Source of the DNA: Arthrobacter sp. Leaf137
Lineage (GTDB): Bacteria > Actinomycetota > Actinomycetes > Actinomycetales > Micrococcaceae
Length of the DNA: 64,000 nucleotides
NCBI RefSeq assembly: GCF_001423525.1
Contig: NZ_LMOI01000003.1
Location: forward strand, 1 to 64,000
Reading direction: 5' to 3'
Shown here: in pieces, positions 16,968-25,162 of the stretch
How positions within the stretch are numbered: position 1 is the stretch's first letter
Layout of the letters: each line of letters begins with the position of its first letter
Program-made: the position numbers and the translations under genes
The notes under the pieces: model-generated
The model's database searches: none
The model's input: the letters and a program-made list of their open reading frames with translations, nothing else
Told to the model about the DNA's origin: nothing

Positions 16968-17798
16968 CTAGCGGTCCGAGGCCTCGTCGGCGCCGCCCGG
17001 GCCGGGCCATTCGCCTCGCTCCACGAGCACCTGGCGCAGCAGGTCCGCCCGGTCGGTGACGATGCCTGCCACGCCGAGCTCCAGGAGCCGGCGCATTTCG
17101 GCGGGGTCGTTGATGGTCCATACGTGGACCAGCAGCCCCAAGGACTCCGCGCGCCGCAGGAAACCGGGCGTAACCACCGGCACCGCGCCGTAGCGCACGG
17201 GCACCTGCAGCGCGTGCACGTCCCGCAGGACCCACCGCATCAGCCAGCGGAACGCCGGACCGGGCAGCACGGGGCCCAGCAGCGCGAACAGGGCGTTGGA
17301 TACGACGCCAGCGGACGAGGCAACCGGGCGGCTGAGCTGCTTCAGCACGGCCCGCCGCCGCCGGTCCGAAAAGCTGGCGATCAGTACCCGGTCGTGGGCA
17401 GCGTGGCGTTCGATGGCCTCGACGGTGCTGCGGACCGAGCCCCAGTCCTTGACGTCCAGGTTCAGCCGCGCGTCCGGCAGGGCCGTGATGAGTTCTTCGA
17501 AGGTGGGAATAGGTTCGCGCCCGCCGATCCGGGCACCGGCAACATCCTGGGCGGGAAGGTCGGCTACGCGTCCGCTGCCGTCCGTCACGCGGTCCAGGGT
17601 CCCGTCGTGGAAGAGGAGGAGCACGCCGTCGGACGTGGTGTGGACGTCCGTTTCGAGGTAGCGGCAGCCCAGCTCAGCGGCGGCGCGGAACGCCGCCATC
17701 GAGTTCTCGAGTCCGTCCACGGAAAAGCCGCGGTGGGCCATGGCGATGGGGAGCGGGGCGCCATCGGCGCCGGCGTGGTCGAAGAACGGCAGGCTCAC
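16968..17798 (-). CDS. Glycerophosphodiester phosphodiesterase
   Basis: A 276-residue GDPD-family TIM barrel. Catalytic features are AHRGFS with ENSMAAF, ETDVHTTSDG for metal binding, the second catalytic His in LFHDGTLDR and LDVKDW. It has no signal peptide, so it would be cytoplasmic and cleave glycerophosphodiesters to glycerol-3-phosphate. GTG 17798 is preferred over ATG 17825, which would add a short odd extension; neither has a clear ribosome site. It is the last gene of a minus-strand group after 17844-18092. Confidence 0.88.
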   Translation of the reverse strand: MSLPFFDHAGADGAPLPIAMAHRGFSVDGLENSMAAFRAAAELGCRYLETDVHTTSDGVLLLFHDGTLDRVTDGSGRVADLPAQDVAGARIGGREPIPTFEELITALPDARLNLDVKDWGSVRSTVEAIERHAAHDRVLIASFSDRRRRAVLKQLSRPVASSAGVVSNALFALLGPVLPGPAFRWLMRWVLRDVHALQVPVRYGAVPVVTPGFLRRAESLGLLVHVWTINDPAEMRRLLELGVAGIVTDRADLLRQVLVERGEWPGPGGADEASDR

Positions 17799-17843
17799 AG
17801 AGTGAGCGTACCGGAGCCGGCCCACCCGCCCATGGCGGTGGCG

Positions 17844-18092
17844 TCAGTCCCCGTACGGAAGGATTTCCACGCCGTCGCTGCAGTGCAGCAGCGTCCGGCC
17901 GCGGCCACCATCGAGGTGGACCCACACGGCCGAATGGTCAGCCGTGATGGCATCCACCACGCCCGCGGCATCGAATCCGGGCGTGAGCTGGACGCGGACG
18001 CGGTCCCCCTGCCGGAGCTTCTTCCAGTGCGGCGCGGGCGTTGCCCTGCGCAGCGGTGCTTCAGCGGTCTGGTGTTTTGCGCTTCGTGCCAT
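17844..18092 (-). CDS. Conserved small protein, SH3-like beta barrel candidate
   Basis: An 82-residue protein. A basic N-terminus (RSAKHQTAEAPLRRA) is followed by a strand-rich core (LRQGDRVRVQLTPG, SAVWVHLDGGRGRTLLHCSDGVEIL) suggesting an SH3-like or KOW-like barrel. AAAGGGG lies just ahead of ATG 18092. It sits 45 bp before the GDPD gene. I do not recognise a named family. The even spacing of strands and the good ribosome site argue for a real gene. Confidence 0.65.
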   Translation of the reverse strand: MARSAKHQTAEAPLRRATPAPHWKKLRQGDRVRVQLTPGFDAAGVVDAITADHSAVWVHLDGGRGRTLLHCSDGVEILPYGD

Positions 18093-18217
18093 GTTGTCCC
18101 CTTTGCCGGCCGGAGAGGTGCCTGCCCTCCGCGCTTCACGCTACGGAACGAAGGTGAACGGCAAGTGAGCGCAACCTGTGAAAATGGCGGCAGGTGCACC
18201 ACACGGGAACACCGGCG

Positions 18218-19036
18218 TCAGGAGTGCTGCACCCCAAGGGAAGCGAGGCGTTCCTCCAGGACCTGGGCCACGCCGTCGTCGTCAAAATGCGGTGCCTGCT
18301 GCCCCGCAGCACGGATGGCCTCGGGGTGGCCGCTGGCCATGGCGTAGCCGTGCCCGGCCCAGCGGAGCATCTCGATGTCATTGGGCATGTCGCCGAACGC
18401 CACGACGTCTGCCGCGCCGATTCCCAGCGCGGCCGCGTACTCGGCGAGGGTGACGGCCTTGTTGACGCCGGGGAGGGACAGTTCCAGCATGGCGACGCCG
18501 GGCGAGGAGTGCGTTGCTGCGGCAAGGTGCTCGACGGCGGGGGCCACCTCGGCGAGGAAGTCGTCGGGGGTGCCGTCGCGGACGATGGCAAGGAACTTGA
18601 CGACGGCGTCATCCGCCGTGAGCGTCTCGCGCAGCGGCGCCGGGGTGAACTGGGTGAGCAGTTCGCTCGATTCGTTCTCGATGAAGCCGGGCTCAAGGTG
18701 GAATCCGCTGAGGGTTTCGGCGGCGAACAGCGCGGCGGGGCGGAGGTCCTTGATGATACGGCGGATTTCCAGGACCGCGTCGATGGCCAGGGTGCGGGCG
18801 GACACCAGGCGGTCGGCTTCCAGGTCCCAGACCACCGCGCCGTTGGAGCAGATCACGCGGCCGGTGTGGCCCAGTTGTTCCTCGAGCGGGTGCAGCCAGC
18901 GGGGCGGCCGGCCGGTCACGAAGACGAGCTCCACACCGGCGGTGCGGCAGGCATGGAAGGCGCGGATGGTGCGGGGGCTGATTTTCCCGTCGTGCCCGAG
19001 GATCGTTCCGTCAATATCGCTTGCCACCAACCGCAT
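18218..19036 (-). CDS. HAD-superfamily hydrolase, Cof-type sugar phosphatase
   Basis: A 272-residue C2-capped HAD phosphatase. Motif I is SDIDGTIL (nucleophile Asp), motif II is FVTGRP, motif III is the Lys in GVNKAV and motif IV is GDMPNDIEML. The cap domain covers about 85-195. These enzymes dephosphorylate sugar phosphates or nucleotides in the cytoplasm; the substrate cannot be read from sequence. ATG 19036 has no ribosome site, but TAGACT lies six bases upstream on the coding strand, so a leaderless mRNA is likely. Confidence 0.9.
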   Translation of the reverse strand: MRLVASDIDGTILGHDGKISPRTIRAFHACRTAGVELVFVTGRPPRWLHPLEEQLGHTGRVICSNGAVVWDLEADRLVSARTLAIDAVLEIRRIIKDLRPAALFAAETLSGFHLEPGFIENESSELLTQFTPAPLRETLTADDAVVKFLAIVRDGTPDDFLAEVAPAVEHLAAATHSSPGVAMLELSLPGVNKAVTLAEYAAALGIGAADVVAFGDMPNDIEMLRWAGHGYAMASGHPEAIRAAGQQAPHFDDDGVAQVLEERLASLGVQHS

Positions 19037-19312
19037 GCTGCCAGTCTACGTGGGTTGACGGGAGGCGCCTGCGCTGGGGGTTTGGCCGGGAGTCCCGTGG
19101 TTCCCCTACTACCGGCCCGTAGCGTAGCGCGGCGTTCCGGGGCAGGAGCATACTGGAAACGCCGCCCAATGAGAGGACGCTCGGCCTTGCGGGCGGCACC
19201 GTCACCGGCACTCCCGGGAAATCTGCCGGCATCTGGCGAAGGCGGGACATCCCGTTCCCGCGCTGCGCATCCCTGAGGAAGACACAGGTCTCGGAGGGGC
19301 AGAAGATCAACG

Positions 19313-19846
19313 ATGAACCGCACCAAAAATGGGGTACTGTCCATAGCCGCAGCGGCACTTGCGCTGGGGCTCGCACCGGGGGCTGCCGTGGCACACGGCG
19401 GGTCCGGGCACGAGGGCTCCGACAAGGGTGACGACTGGCGGAACAACGACGACCAGCGCCGGCTGGTCAGGGTACTGCGCCACGTCACGGACGACTACCG
19501 CTGGCTGGAGAACGCCGAAGCCGACGGTTACAAGAAGATCACCGAGTGCATCGACATGCCGGGGGTGGGGGCGATGGGATTCCACTACGCCAAGCAGGAG
19601 CTGCTCGATGACAAGACCCAGGCCCGCAAGCCCGAGGTCCTCGTCTACATGCCGGACCGGAACGGGCGGTACCGGCTGGTGGCCGCCGAGTTCATCTCGA
19701 CGGCGAAGAACCGGCCCTCGATCGCTGGGCTGAAGTTTGAAGACGGCCCGTTCCCCGGTTCTTTCGCCCTCCATGCGTGGGTCTGGCGGGACAATCCGGA
19801 CGGCATGTTCGCGGCGTTCAACCCGGACCTGAGCTGCCCGAAGTAA
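19313..19846 (+). CDS. Secreted protein of unknown family
   Basis: A 177-residue protein with a signal peptide (residues 1-27, cleavage near AVA/HGG). It is followed by a His/Gly/Asp-rich, possibly metal-binding start (HGGSGHEGSDKGDDW) and a compact domain with two cysteines (ECIDMPG and DLSCPK), likely a disulfide outside the cell. Motifs such as MGFHYAKQELLDD and PEVLVYMPDRNGRYRLVAAEF recur in uncharacterised actinobacterial proteins, but I cannot name the family. The 3' end overlaps the arsN gene tail-to-tail by 29 bp. Confidence 0.75.
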   Translation: MNRTKNGVLSIAAAALALGLAPGAAVAHGGSGHEGSDKGDDWRNNDDQRRLVRVLRHVTDDYRWLENAEADGYKKITECIDMPGVGAMGFHYAKQELLDDKTQARKPEVLVYMPDRNGRYRLVAAEFISTAKNRPSIAGLKFEDGPFPGSFALHAWVWRDNPDGMFAAFNPDLSCPK

Positions 19847-20393
19847 CGGGCTGAGAAGGACTGCCGGCAGCACCCGCCGGGCTGTCCGGGCTGCGGTGCT
19901 CGATCAGGACGGTGTCACGCCAGATGCCGGCGTGGGGCCCGTAGACCATGAGTCCGATGCGTCGGCGGGTGCCGACGATGGTGAATCCGTGGCGCTGGTG
20001 CAGTGCGAGAGAGGCAGTATTTTCGGGGAAGACGTTGGACTGGATGGTCCAGACCCCTGCGGCGTGGCAGTGACGGATGAAGGCGGCAAGGAGCCGGGAG
20101 CCGTGTCCGTGACCGTTAACGGCCGGCCTGATGTAGATCGAGTGGTCGATGACGCCGGAGTAAACGGGTCGGGAGGACACGGGCGATCCGGCTGCCCACC
20201 CGATGACGGTTCCTTGGTCTTCGGCGACGAGGCGCAGGTCCGGCCGGCGCCCCGTGTCGAAGTCTTCCCAGGACGGCGGGGCCTGCTCGAAGGTCGCGTT
20301 TCCGGTGGCGATGCCCTCTGCCCAGATGTCCTTGACGACGGTCCAGTCGTTCCTGGTCAGTTCACGGATCCTCAACCCGGCGCCTGGGGTCAC
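19818..20393 (-). CDS. arsN: GNAT acetyltransferase, ArsN-like
   Basis: A 191-residue GNAT enzyme of the phosphinothricin-acetyltransferase group. The acetyl-CoA loop region is VNGHGHGSRLLAA, with the substrate half around SSRPVYSGVIDHSIY and the C-terminal NTASLALHQRHGF. In ars operons such enzymes (ArsN1) N-acetylate arsinothricin or related arsenicals. The placement as the last gene of an ars operon, with a GTGA start/stop overlap to arsO (20390-20393), supports that role, but the true substrate is unproven. The last 25 residues are Pro/Ser-rich and lie in the overlap with the convergent gene. Confidence 0.75.
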   Translation of the reverse strand: MTPGAGLRIRELTRNDWTVVKDIWAEGIATGNATFEQAPPSWEDFDTGRRPDLRLVAEDQGTVIGWAAGSPVSSRPVYSGVIDHSIYIRPAVNGHGHGSRLLAAFIRHCHAAGVWTIQSNVFPENTASLALHQRHGFTIVGTRRRIGLMVYGPHAGIWRDTVLIEHRSPDSPAGAAGSPSQPVTSGSSGPG

Positions 20394-21754
20394 AGGGGTG
20401 CTGCCTGGTTGGTGCGGCCGTGCTGCAGGCCGGTGGAAAATCCAACCGACACAATGACAGGCTCCGGGGTTGCGCAGCAGGAGTCCGCCATTACCGCGTC
20501 GTTGTCCGGGATGCTGGTGGAGCAGACGCCGGTTTCGGGGAGTTCGAGTTCGACCGTGTCCGCGGCCATGCTGTCTCCGGCGAGGGCGGCGGCGATTGAA
20601 CGGACCTGTTCGTAGCCGGTGGCCATCAGGAAGGTCGGGGCGCGGCCATAGGACTTCATGCCGGCCAGGTAGAAGTCCTTCTCCGGGTGGGTAAGGATCC
20701 TGGCACCGTGGGCCGGGACGGTGCCGCAGCTGTGAAAGTCCGGGTCGATCAGCGGGCCTAAGGCTTTGGGTGCGTCGACGGCGGGGTCGAGGTCGAGGCG
20801 CAGCTCGGTGAGAATGGACAGATCGGGGCGGAACCCGGTCGCCGGGATCACCCGGTCGGCCTCGACACGGCGGCCGTCAGCAGCGATGACCGTGACCGTG
20901 CCACCGTTCATGTCAATGCCGTTGGTGTGGAAGCCTGTGAGGAGTTGGACGGCCCGGGTGTCGACGGCGGTGCGCAGCCGCGTGCCGAGCTGGCCGCGGG
21001 CGGGAAGCTGGTCAGCGTCTCCGCCGCCGTAGGCGCGGGCAGGGGTGTTGGCGCGGATGGCCCAGAGGACTTCGGTTCCGGGATTGGTCCGGGCGGTTCG
21101 GGCGAGGTCCAGGACCATGTTCGCGGCCGAGTGTCCGGAGCCGATGACCAGGGTGCGGCGTCCCGCGAACCCGTCACCGGAGACGTCAGGCAGCGGCCCG
21201 GTGATCAGCCCGGCGGCCCGGGCTTCGGCCTCACCGGGCGCGGGCAGCCCCCCTGATCCAAGGGGTGCAGGGGTGGTCCAGGTTCCGGAAGCGTCGATGA
21301 CGGCGCGGGCCAGGATCTCTGTGGTGTCGCCGCTGGTGTGCCGGATGCGCAGGAGGAACGGAGCCTGGTCGCGGCCGGCGCTACGTCCTTTGTCCATGCC
21401 CTGCCGCGTGACGGCAACGACTCTGGCTCCGGTCCGGATCCGGTGTTTAAGTGCGGGGGTGGCGGCCAGGGGCTCGAGGTAACCGGTGACGATCTGGTGT
21501 CCGTAGGGCAGTGCGGTTGGACGGGGCGCTTCCCAACCAGTGGCCTCGAGCAGCCGGACGGCGGCGGCGTCGAGGTTGTACTGCCAGGTGGAGAACACCC
21601 GGACGTGGCCCCACGCGCGCACTGCGGCTCCGACGATGGGGCCGGCTTCGAGGACGAGCGGTTCAAGGCCGCGTTCGAGCAGGTGCGCGGCCGCGGCCAG
21701 GCCGACGGGTCCGGCACCGATCACGGCGACCGGCAGGGAGTCCTGTACTGTCAT
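20390..21754 (-). CDS. arsO: ArsO-like flavin monooxygenase/NAD(P)-binding protein
   Basis: A 454-residue two-dinucleotide-binding-domain flavoprotein. The FAD motif GAGPVGLAAA lies at about 12-21, the NAD(P) motif GSGHSAANMV near 206 and the FMO-type ATGFRP near 312. It is the type of flavoprotein found as ArsO in actinobacterial ars operons, where its role in arsenic chemistry is not settled. The C-terminal 50 residues carry an unusual cysteine set (one Cys, then a CC pair in DSCCATP), which could bind As(III); that is inference. ATG 21754 lies 54 bp after arsC. The gene overlaps arsN by 4 bp. Confidence 0.8.
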   Translation of the reverse strand: MTVQDSLPVAVIGAGPVGLAAAAHLLERGLEPLVLEAGPIVGAAVRAWGHVRVFSTWQYNLDAAAVRLLEATGWEAPRPTALPYGHQIVTGYLEPLAATPALKHRIRTGARVVAVTRQGMDKGRSAGRDQAPFLLRIRHTSGDTTEILARAVIDASGTWTTPAPLGSGGLPAPGEAEARAAGLITGPLPDVSGDGFAGRRTLVIGSGHSAANMVLDLARTARTNPGTEVLWAIRANTPARAYGGGDADQLPARGQLGTRLRTAVDTRAVQLLTGFHTNGIDMNGGTVTVIAADGRRVEADRVIPATGFRPDLSILTELRLDLDPAVDAPKALGPLIDPDFHSCGTVPAHGARILTHPEKDFYLAGMKSYGRAPTFLMATGYEQVRSIAAALAGDSMAADTVELELPETGVCSTSIPDNDAVMADSCCATPEPVIVSVGFSTGLQHGRTNQAAPL

Positions 21755-21808
21755 GCTGTCCTCATTTCAATCGTCGGCGCGCACTTACGGTGCCGTTCGG
21801 GTGGCGGG

Positions 21809-22219
21809 TTATGCGGTAGCCGGGGTCAGGGAGGCGATCAGCGCCTCGACCCGGGTCTTGATCTCGTCGCGGATGGGCCGGACGGAGTCGACGCCCTTGC
21901 CGGCGGGGTCTTCCAAGACCCAGTCTTCGTAGCGCTTCCCCGGGAAGTAGGGGCACTCGTCACCGCAGCCCATGGTGATGACGACGTCGGAACCTTTCAC
22001 GGCCTCGGTGGTGAGGATCTTAGGGATCTCGGCGGACATGTCGATACCGACCTCGGCCATCGCCTCGACCGCGGCGGGATTGACCTTGTCCACGGGCTGG
22101 GACCCGGCGGAGCGGACCTCAATCTCACCCTTGCCCAGGGTGGCGAGGAACGCGGCGGCCATCTGGGAACGGCCGGCGTTGTGGACGCAGACGAACAGGA
22201 CGGAGGGCTTGTGGCTCAC
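21809..22219 (-). CDS. arsC: Arsenate reductase, low-molecular-weight phosphatase type
   Basis: A 136-residue ArsC of the LMW-PTP fold. The catalytic P-loop is CVHNAGRS (CX5R, Cys11). The second and third redox cysteines are in MGCGDECPYFPG, with WVLEDPAG after it. It reduces arsenate to arsenite using thioredoxin or, in actinobacteria, mycothiol/mycoredoxin; which one is not visible here. GTG 22219 overlaps the stop of the channel gene in a GTGA, so translation is coupled. Confidence 0.93.
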   Translation of the reverse strand: MSHKPSVLFVCVHNAGRSQMAAAFLATLGKGEIEVRSAGSQPVDKVNPAAVEAMAEVGIDMSAEIPKILTTEAVKGSDVVITMGCGDECPYFPGKRYEDWVLEDPAGKGVDSVRPIRDEIKTRVEALIASLTPATA

Positions 22220-22926
22220 GAGAGCACCTTTCGATCAGCCGCGACCGCCGCGGCAGCGGTGGAAGCAGCAAGGGTGGGGTAAAGGAATCGGACCAGGGCG
22301 TAGCCGGCTGCCCCGCCGGCCAGCTGGGCGAGGATGAAAGCGGGAGCGGACGACGGGGAGATCCCGGCGAAGGTGTCCGTGATGGTCCGGGCGATCGTGA
22401 CGGCGGGGTTGGCGAAGCTGGTGGAGGACGTGAACCAGTACGCTGCCGTGATGTAGCCGCCGACGGCGAACGCGACCCGGTCGGTCCTCCCGGAACGGAC
22501 CGTGCCGAAGATGACCAGCAGCAGCCCGATGGTGGCGATGACCTCGCCGAGCCAGAGGCCGGCCCCGGCTCTTTCACGCGTGGAGAACGTGACGGCGTCC
22601 AGGCCGAACATCAGGTTCGCGGCAAGGGCGCCCACCAGGCCGCCCAGGAACTGGGCGCCGATCAGAGCCGCCGATGTTCTGGTGTCAATCATGCCCAAGG
22701 CGCGTTCGACCAGGGTGACGACGGGGTTGAACGAGGCGGAGACCGGCTGCAGGGCGACAATGAGCGCGACCAGGGCGGCGCCTGTGGCCACGCTGTTCTG
22801 CAGAAGCTGCAGCCCGACGTCGTCCGGGGACAACCGTGACGCCATGATCCCGGAGCCCACGATGGCTATCACGAGGAATGCCGTACCGACGAGCTCGGCA
22901 CCGGCTCTGCGCGCCAGGACGCTCAC
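22216..22926 (-). CDS. MIP-family aquaglyceroporin-like channel (AqpS type)
   Basis: A 236-residue six-helix major intrinsic protein. The two half-helix motifs are SFNPVVT (NPV instead of NPA) and FANPAVT (canonical NPA). MIP genes inside ars operons (AqpS of Sinorhizobium) let arsenite leave the cell down its gradient after ArsC reduction. Here it sits between arsR and arsC, overlapping each by 4 bp (GTGA at 22923-22926 and 22216-22219). The start is GTG 22926; the frame is open further upstream, but that part is antisense to arsR. With no ArsB/Acr3 nearby, it may be the only arsenite exit. Confidence 0.88.
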   Translation of the reverse strand: MSVLARRAGAELVGTAFLVIAIVGSGIMASRLSPDDVGLQLLQNSVATGAALVALIVALQPVSASFNPVVTLVERALGMIDTRTSAALIGAQFLGGLVGALAANLMFGLDAVTFSTRERAGAGLWLGEVIATIGLLLVIFGTVRSGRTDRVAFAVGGYITAAYWFTSSTSFANPAVTIARTITDTFAGISPSSAPAFILAQLAGGAAGYALVRFLYPTLAASTAAAAVAADRKVLS

Positions 22927-23273
22927 GTCGCCTGTCCCCCGATCAGTGTGGCGAGGTTCTGAAGGGCCTCGGTGCGGGCTCGGTAGTAAACCCAGACGCC
23001 ACGCTTCTCCCGGTCCAGCAGACCGGCCCCGTGCAAGATTTTCAGGTGGTGGCTGATCGTCGGCTGGGACAGCTCGAAGGCGTCGTTCAGGTCGCAGACA
23101 CACGCCTCACCGCCCTCATGCGAGGCGACCAGGGACATCAGCCGCAACCGGACCGGATCCGCCAGGGCCTTCAACAGTGGCGCGATTCCCTCCGCCTCGG
23201 GCAGGGACAAGGGCTCCCGCGCCAGCGGGGAGCAGCAAGCAACCGTTTGGACCGCGGTCAATTCCAAAGACAT
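22923..23273 (-). CDS. arsR: ArsR-family arsenic-responsive repressor
   Basis: A 116-residue winged-helix repressor. The recognition region is LSQPTISHHLKILHGAGLL, and the wing is KRGVWVYYRA. Two possible As(III) sites are visible: an N-terminal C13-C14 pair as in Corynebacterium ArsR, and C58-V-C60 at the start of the DNA-binding helix as in the E. coli type. Start is ATG 23273; an inverted repeat (23269-23306) overlaps it. It is the first gene of the ars operon and probably autoregulated. Confidence 0.92.
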   Translation of the reverse strand: MSLELTAVQTVACCSPLAREPLSLPEAEGIAPLLKALADPVRLRLMSLVASHEGGEACVCDLNDAFELSQPTISHHLKILHGAGLLDREKRGVWVYYRARTEALQNLATLIGGQAT

Positions 23274-23306
23274 AGACACACGTATATATTTACATTCATC
23301 TATGTC
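23269..23306 (-). promoter_or_regulatory. Candidate ArsR operator/promoter of the ars operon
   Basis: GACATAGA (23269-23276) and TCTATGTC (23299-23306) form a perfect 8-bp inverted repeat around an AT-rich core (GTATATATTTACATT) that is exceptional for this GC-rich window. The inner arm covers the arsR start codon. AT-rich dyads of this kind are typical of ArsR/SmtB operators. Confidence 0.65.
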
Positions 23307-23365
23307 ATAGCGCAATGACCCAACGCCGGGCTCATTGTCGGCGTCCGGCGCTACACTGAACTTAT

Positions 23366-23379
23366 CGAACAAATATTCG
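23366..23379 (+). promoter_or_regulatory. SOS (LexA) box upstream of umuD
   Basis: CGAACAAATATTCG fits the Gram-positive LexA consensus CGAAC-N4-GTTCG with one mismatch. It lies 15 bp before the umuD start and is flanked by CTTAT and ATAAG, which extend the symmetry. Confidence 0.75.
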
Positions 23380-23393
23380 AATAAGGGTGTGTT

Positions 23394-23825
23394 GTGGGCG
23401 TTATTGTCGGGCCTCGCGTGATAGATGCAGGCGCGTCGCTGTTCTCGGTATTGATCTCTCCCGTGGCAGTCGCGGCCGGCTTTCCATCGCCGGCGCAGGA
23501 CTACTTCGACGGGCGGATCGACCTGAACGCACACCTGATCAAGGACATCACCAGCACCTTTGTTGTCAGGGTCACCGGAAACTCCATGGAGGGTGCCGGC
23601 ATCAGCGACGGGGACGAGCTGATCGTCAACCGCGCGCTGGAACCCAAGGACGGGTCCGTCGTGATTGCCGTGCTGGACGGTGAACTCACCGTTAAGAGGC
23701 TGCGCATCACGGCCACCGGAATCGTCCTGCAGGCGGAAAATCCCCGGTACCAGGACATCAAGGTATCGGCGCTTTCCGAACTGACCATCTGGGGAGTCGC
23801 CACAAGGTGCCTGCACCATGTCTGA
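23394..23825 (+). CDS. umuD: UmuD-like S24 self-cleaving peptidase
   Basis: A 143-residue protein of the LexA/UmuD S24 family. The likely self-cleavage bond is A28-G29 (AVAAG/FPSPAQDY). The catalytic Ser64 is in GNSMEG and Lys101 in ELTVKRL. After RecA-triggered cleavage the product would partner UmuC as a translesion polymerase subunit. Start is GTG 23394 with AAGG upstream, and a LexA box sits in the leader. It is followed by umuC 8 bp later. Confidence 0.92.
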   Translation: MGVIVGPRVIDAGASLFSVLISPVAVAAGFPSPAQDYFDGRIDLNAHLIKDITSTFVVRVTGNSMEGAGISDGDELIVNRALEPKDGSVVIAVLDGELTVKRLRITATGIVLQAENPRYQDIKVSALSELTIWGVATRCLHHV

Positions 23826-23833
23826 GGCCCGCC

Positions 23834-25132
23834 GTGGCTAAACCTGCCCTCATGCGCCACATGCCGCAGATCGCCCACGTGGACGTCAACTGTTTCTACG
23901 CGTCCGCGGAACGGGCCTTCGACCCCTCGCTGGAGGGCCGCCCACTGGTGGTCCTGTCCAATAACGACGGCTGCGCCGTTACCCGTTCCCCCGAGGCGAA
24001 GGCACTCGGCATCACCACCGGCGAACCCTGGTTCAAGCTCGCGCCGCGGGCAAAGGAGTGGGGCCTCGTGGCGAAATCCAGCAACTACGAACTCTACGGC
24101 GACATCAGCGCGCGGGTCATGGAGCTGCTCGGCAGGTACTCGGCCTGGTTGGAGGTCTACAGCATCGACGAGGCGTTCCTGGGGGTCAAGGGGGACGCCG
24201 GCACCTTGCTACCCCTCGGACGCACCATCAAGAACGCCGTCCGCAGGCATGTGGGCGTTCCCGTGTGCGTGGGCATCGCACCCACCAAGACGCTCGCCAA
24301 GCTCTGCAACAAGTGGGCCAAGAACAACCCGGCCTTTGACGGGGTCTGTTTATGGGAGGCGGTCCCCCACGATGTCCGGGACAGCCTGCTGGCCCGGCTG
24401 CCCGTGGACGAGATCTGGGGCATCGCCGGAAGGCTGACCAAGCGGCTCAACGTCCTGGGGATCTTCACGGTCCAGGACCTGGTCCGCGCCGATGCGGTGA
24501 TGATCCGGGACAGGTTTTCGGTGGTGCTGATGCGCACCGTCCTCGAGTTGCGGGGCACCCCCTGCATTCCCATGGAGGAGGAGCGAATCGGCCGGGACCA
24601 GCTGATCTTCTCGCGATCGTTCGCCACGCCGGTCGCCAGTGCGGACGGCCTGCGGCAGGTGCTGAGCATTTACGGGCAGCAGGCGAGCGCCAGGCTATTC
24701 AAGCACGGCCTGCAGGCGAAAGTGCTCACGGCATTTGCCGCCACGTCACCCTTCCGCCAACAGGAGCAGGCGTACCCGTCCGTGTGCGTTTCGCTGCCGA
24801 TGCCGACGGCGGACCCGCTGCTGCTGACCAGGGCGGCACATGCCCTGCTCCCCCACATCCGGGACGGCCTCAAATATGCCAAGGCGGGGATCATGCTGAC
24901 CGACCTGCGGCCCAGCGGCAACCAGTCGCCGCTCGAACTGTTCGAGAACCGGCATGAGGAACGCGGCATCGGCCCGCTGCTTGACAATGTGAGCCGGCGC
25001 TTCGGGCGCGGGGCCATCGGGCTGGGACATGCCGGCATCAAGTCCGGCCTCGACTGGACCATGAAGCGTGACATGCGCTCGCCCCGGTACACCACCCATT
25101 GGGACGAACTTCCGGTGGTCAAAGCCGCATGA
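23834..25132 (+). CDS. umuC: UmuC-like Y-family DNA polymerase
   Basis: A 432-residue Y-family polymerase with catalytic Asp17 (HVDVNCFYASAE), S110-I-D112-E113 (SIDEAF) and steric-gate region CFYAS. HhH motifs lie around LLARLPVDEIWGIAGRLTKRLN, and the C-terminal DUF4113-like segment is KAGIMLTDL through RYTTHWDELP. With UmuD it makes an error-prone SOS polymerase. The start is GTG 23834 with GAGG upstream; ATG 23852 and 23861 are alternatives. Expression should follow the LexA box ahead of umuD. Confidence 0.93.
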   Translation: MAKPALMRHMPQIAHVDVNCFYASAERAFDPSLEGRPLVVLSNNDGCAVTRSPEAKALGITTGEPWFKLAPRAKEWGLVAKSSNYELYGDISARVMELLGRYSAWLEVYSIDEAFLGVKGDAGTLLPLGRTIKNAVRRHVGVPVCVGIAPTKTLAKLCNKWAKNNPAFDGVCLWEAVPHDVRDSLLARLPVDEIWGIAGRLTKRLNVLGIFTVQDLVRADAVMIRDRFSVVLMRTVLELRGTPCIPMEEERIGRDQLIFSRSFATPVASADGLRQVLSIYGQQASARLFKHGLQAKVLTAFAATSPFRQQEQAYPSVCVSLPMPTADPLLLTRAAHALLPHIRDGLKYAKAGIMLTDLRPSGNQSPLELFENRHEERGIGPLLDNVSRRFGRGAIGLGHAGIKSGLDWTMKRDMRSPRYTTHWDELPVVKAA

Positions 25133-25162
25133 CCGGCTGCAGTGACAGAAACATAGTCCAAA

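Noticed and set aside
16381..17235. Minus-strand upstream extension of the DUF6480 frame (366 codons in total)
   Set aside because: Only the last 81 codons match a family and follow a ribosome site; the rest is low-complexity antisense to the acidic protein gene and the GDPD region.
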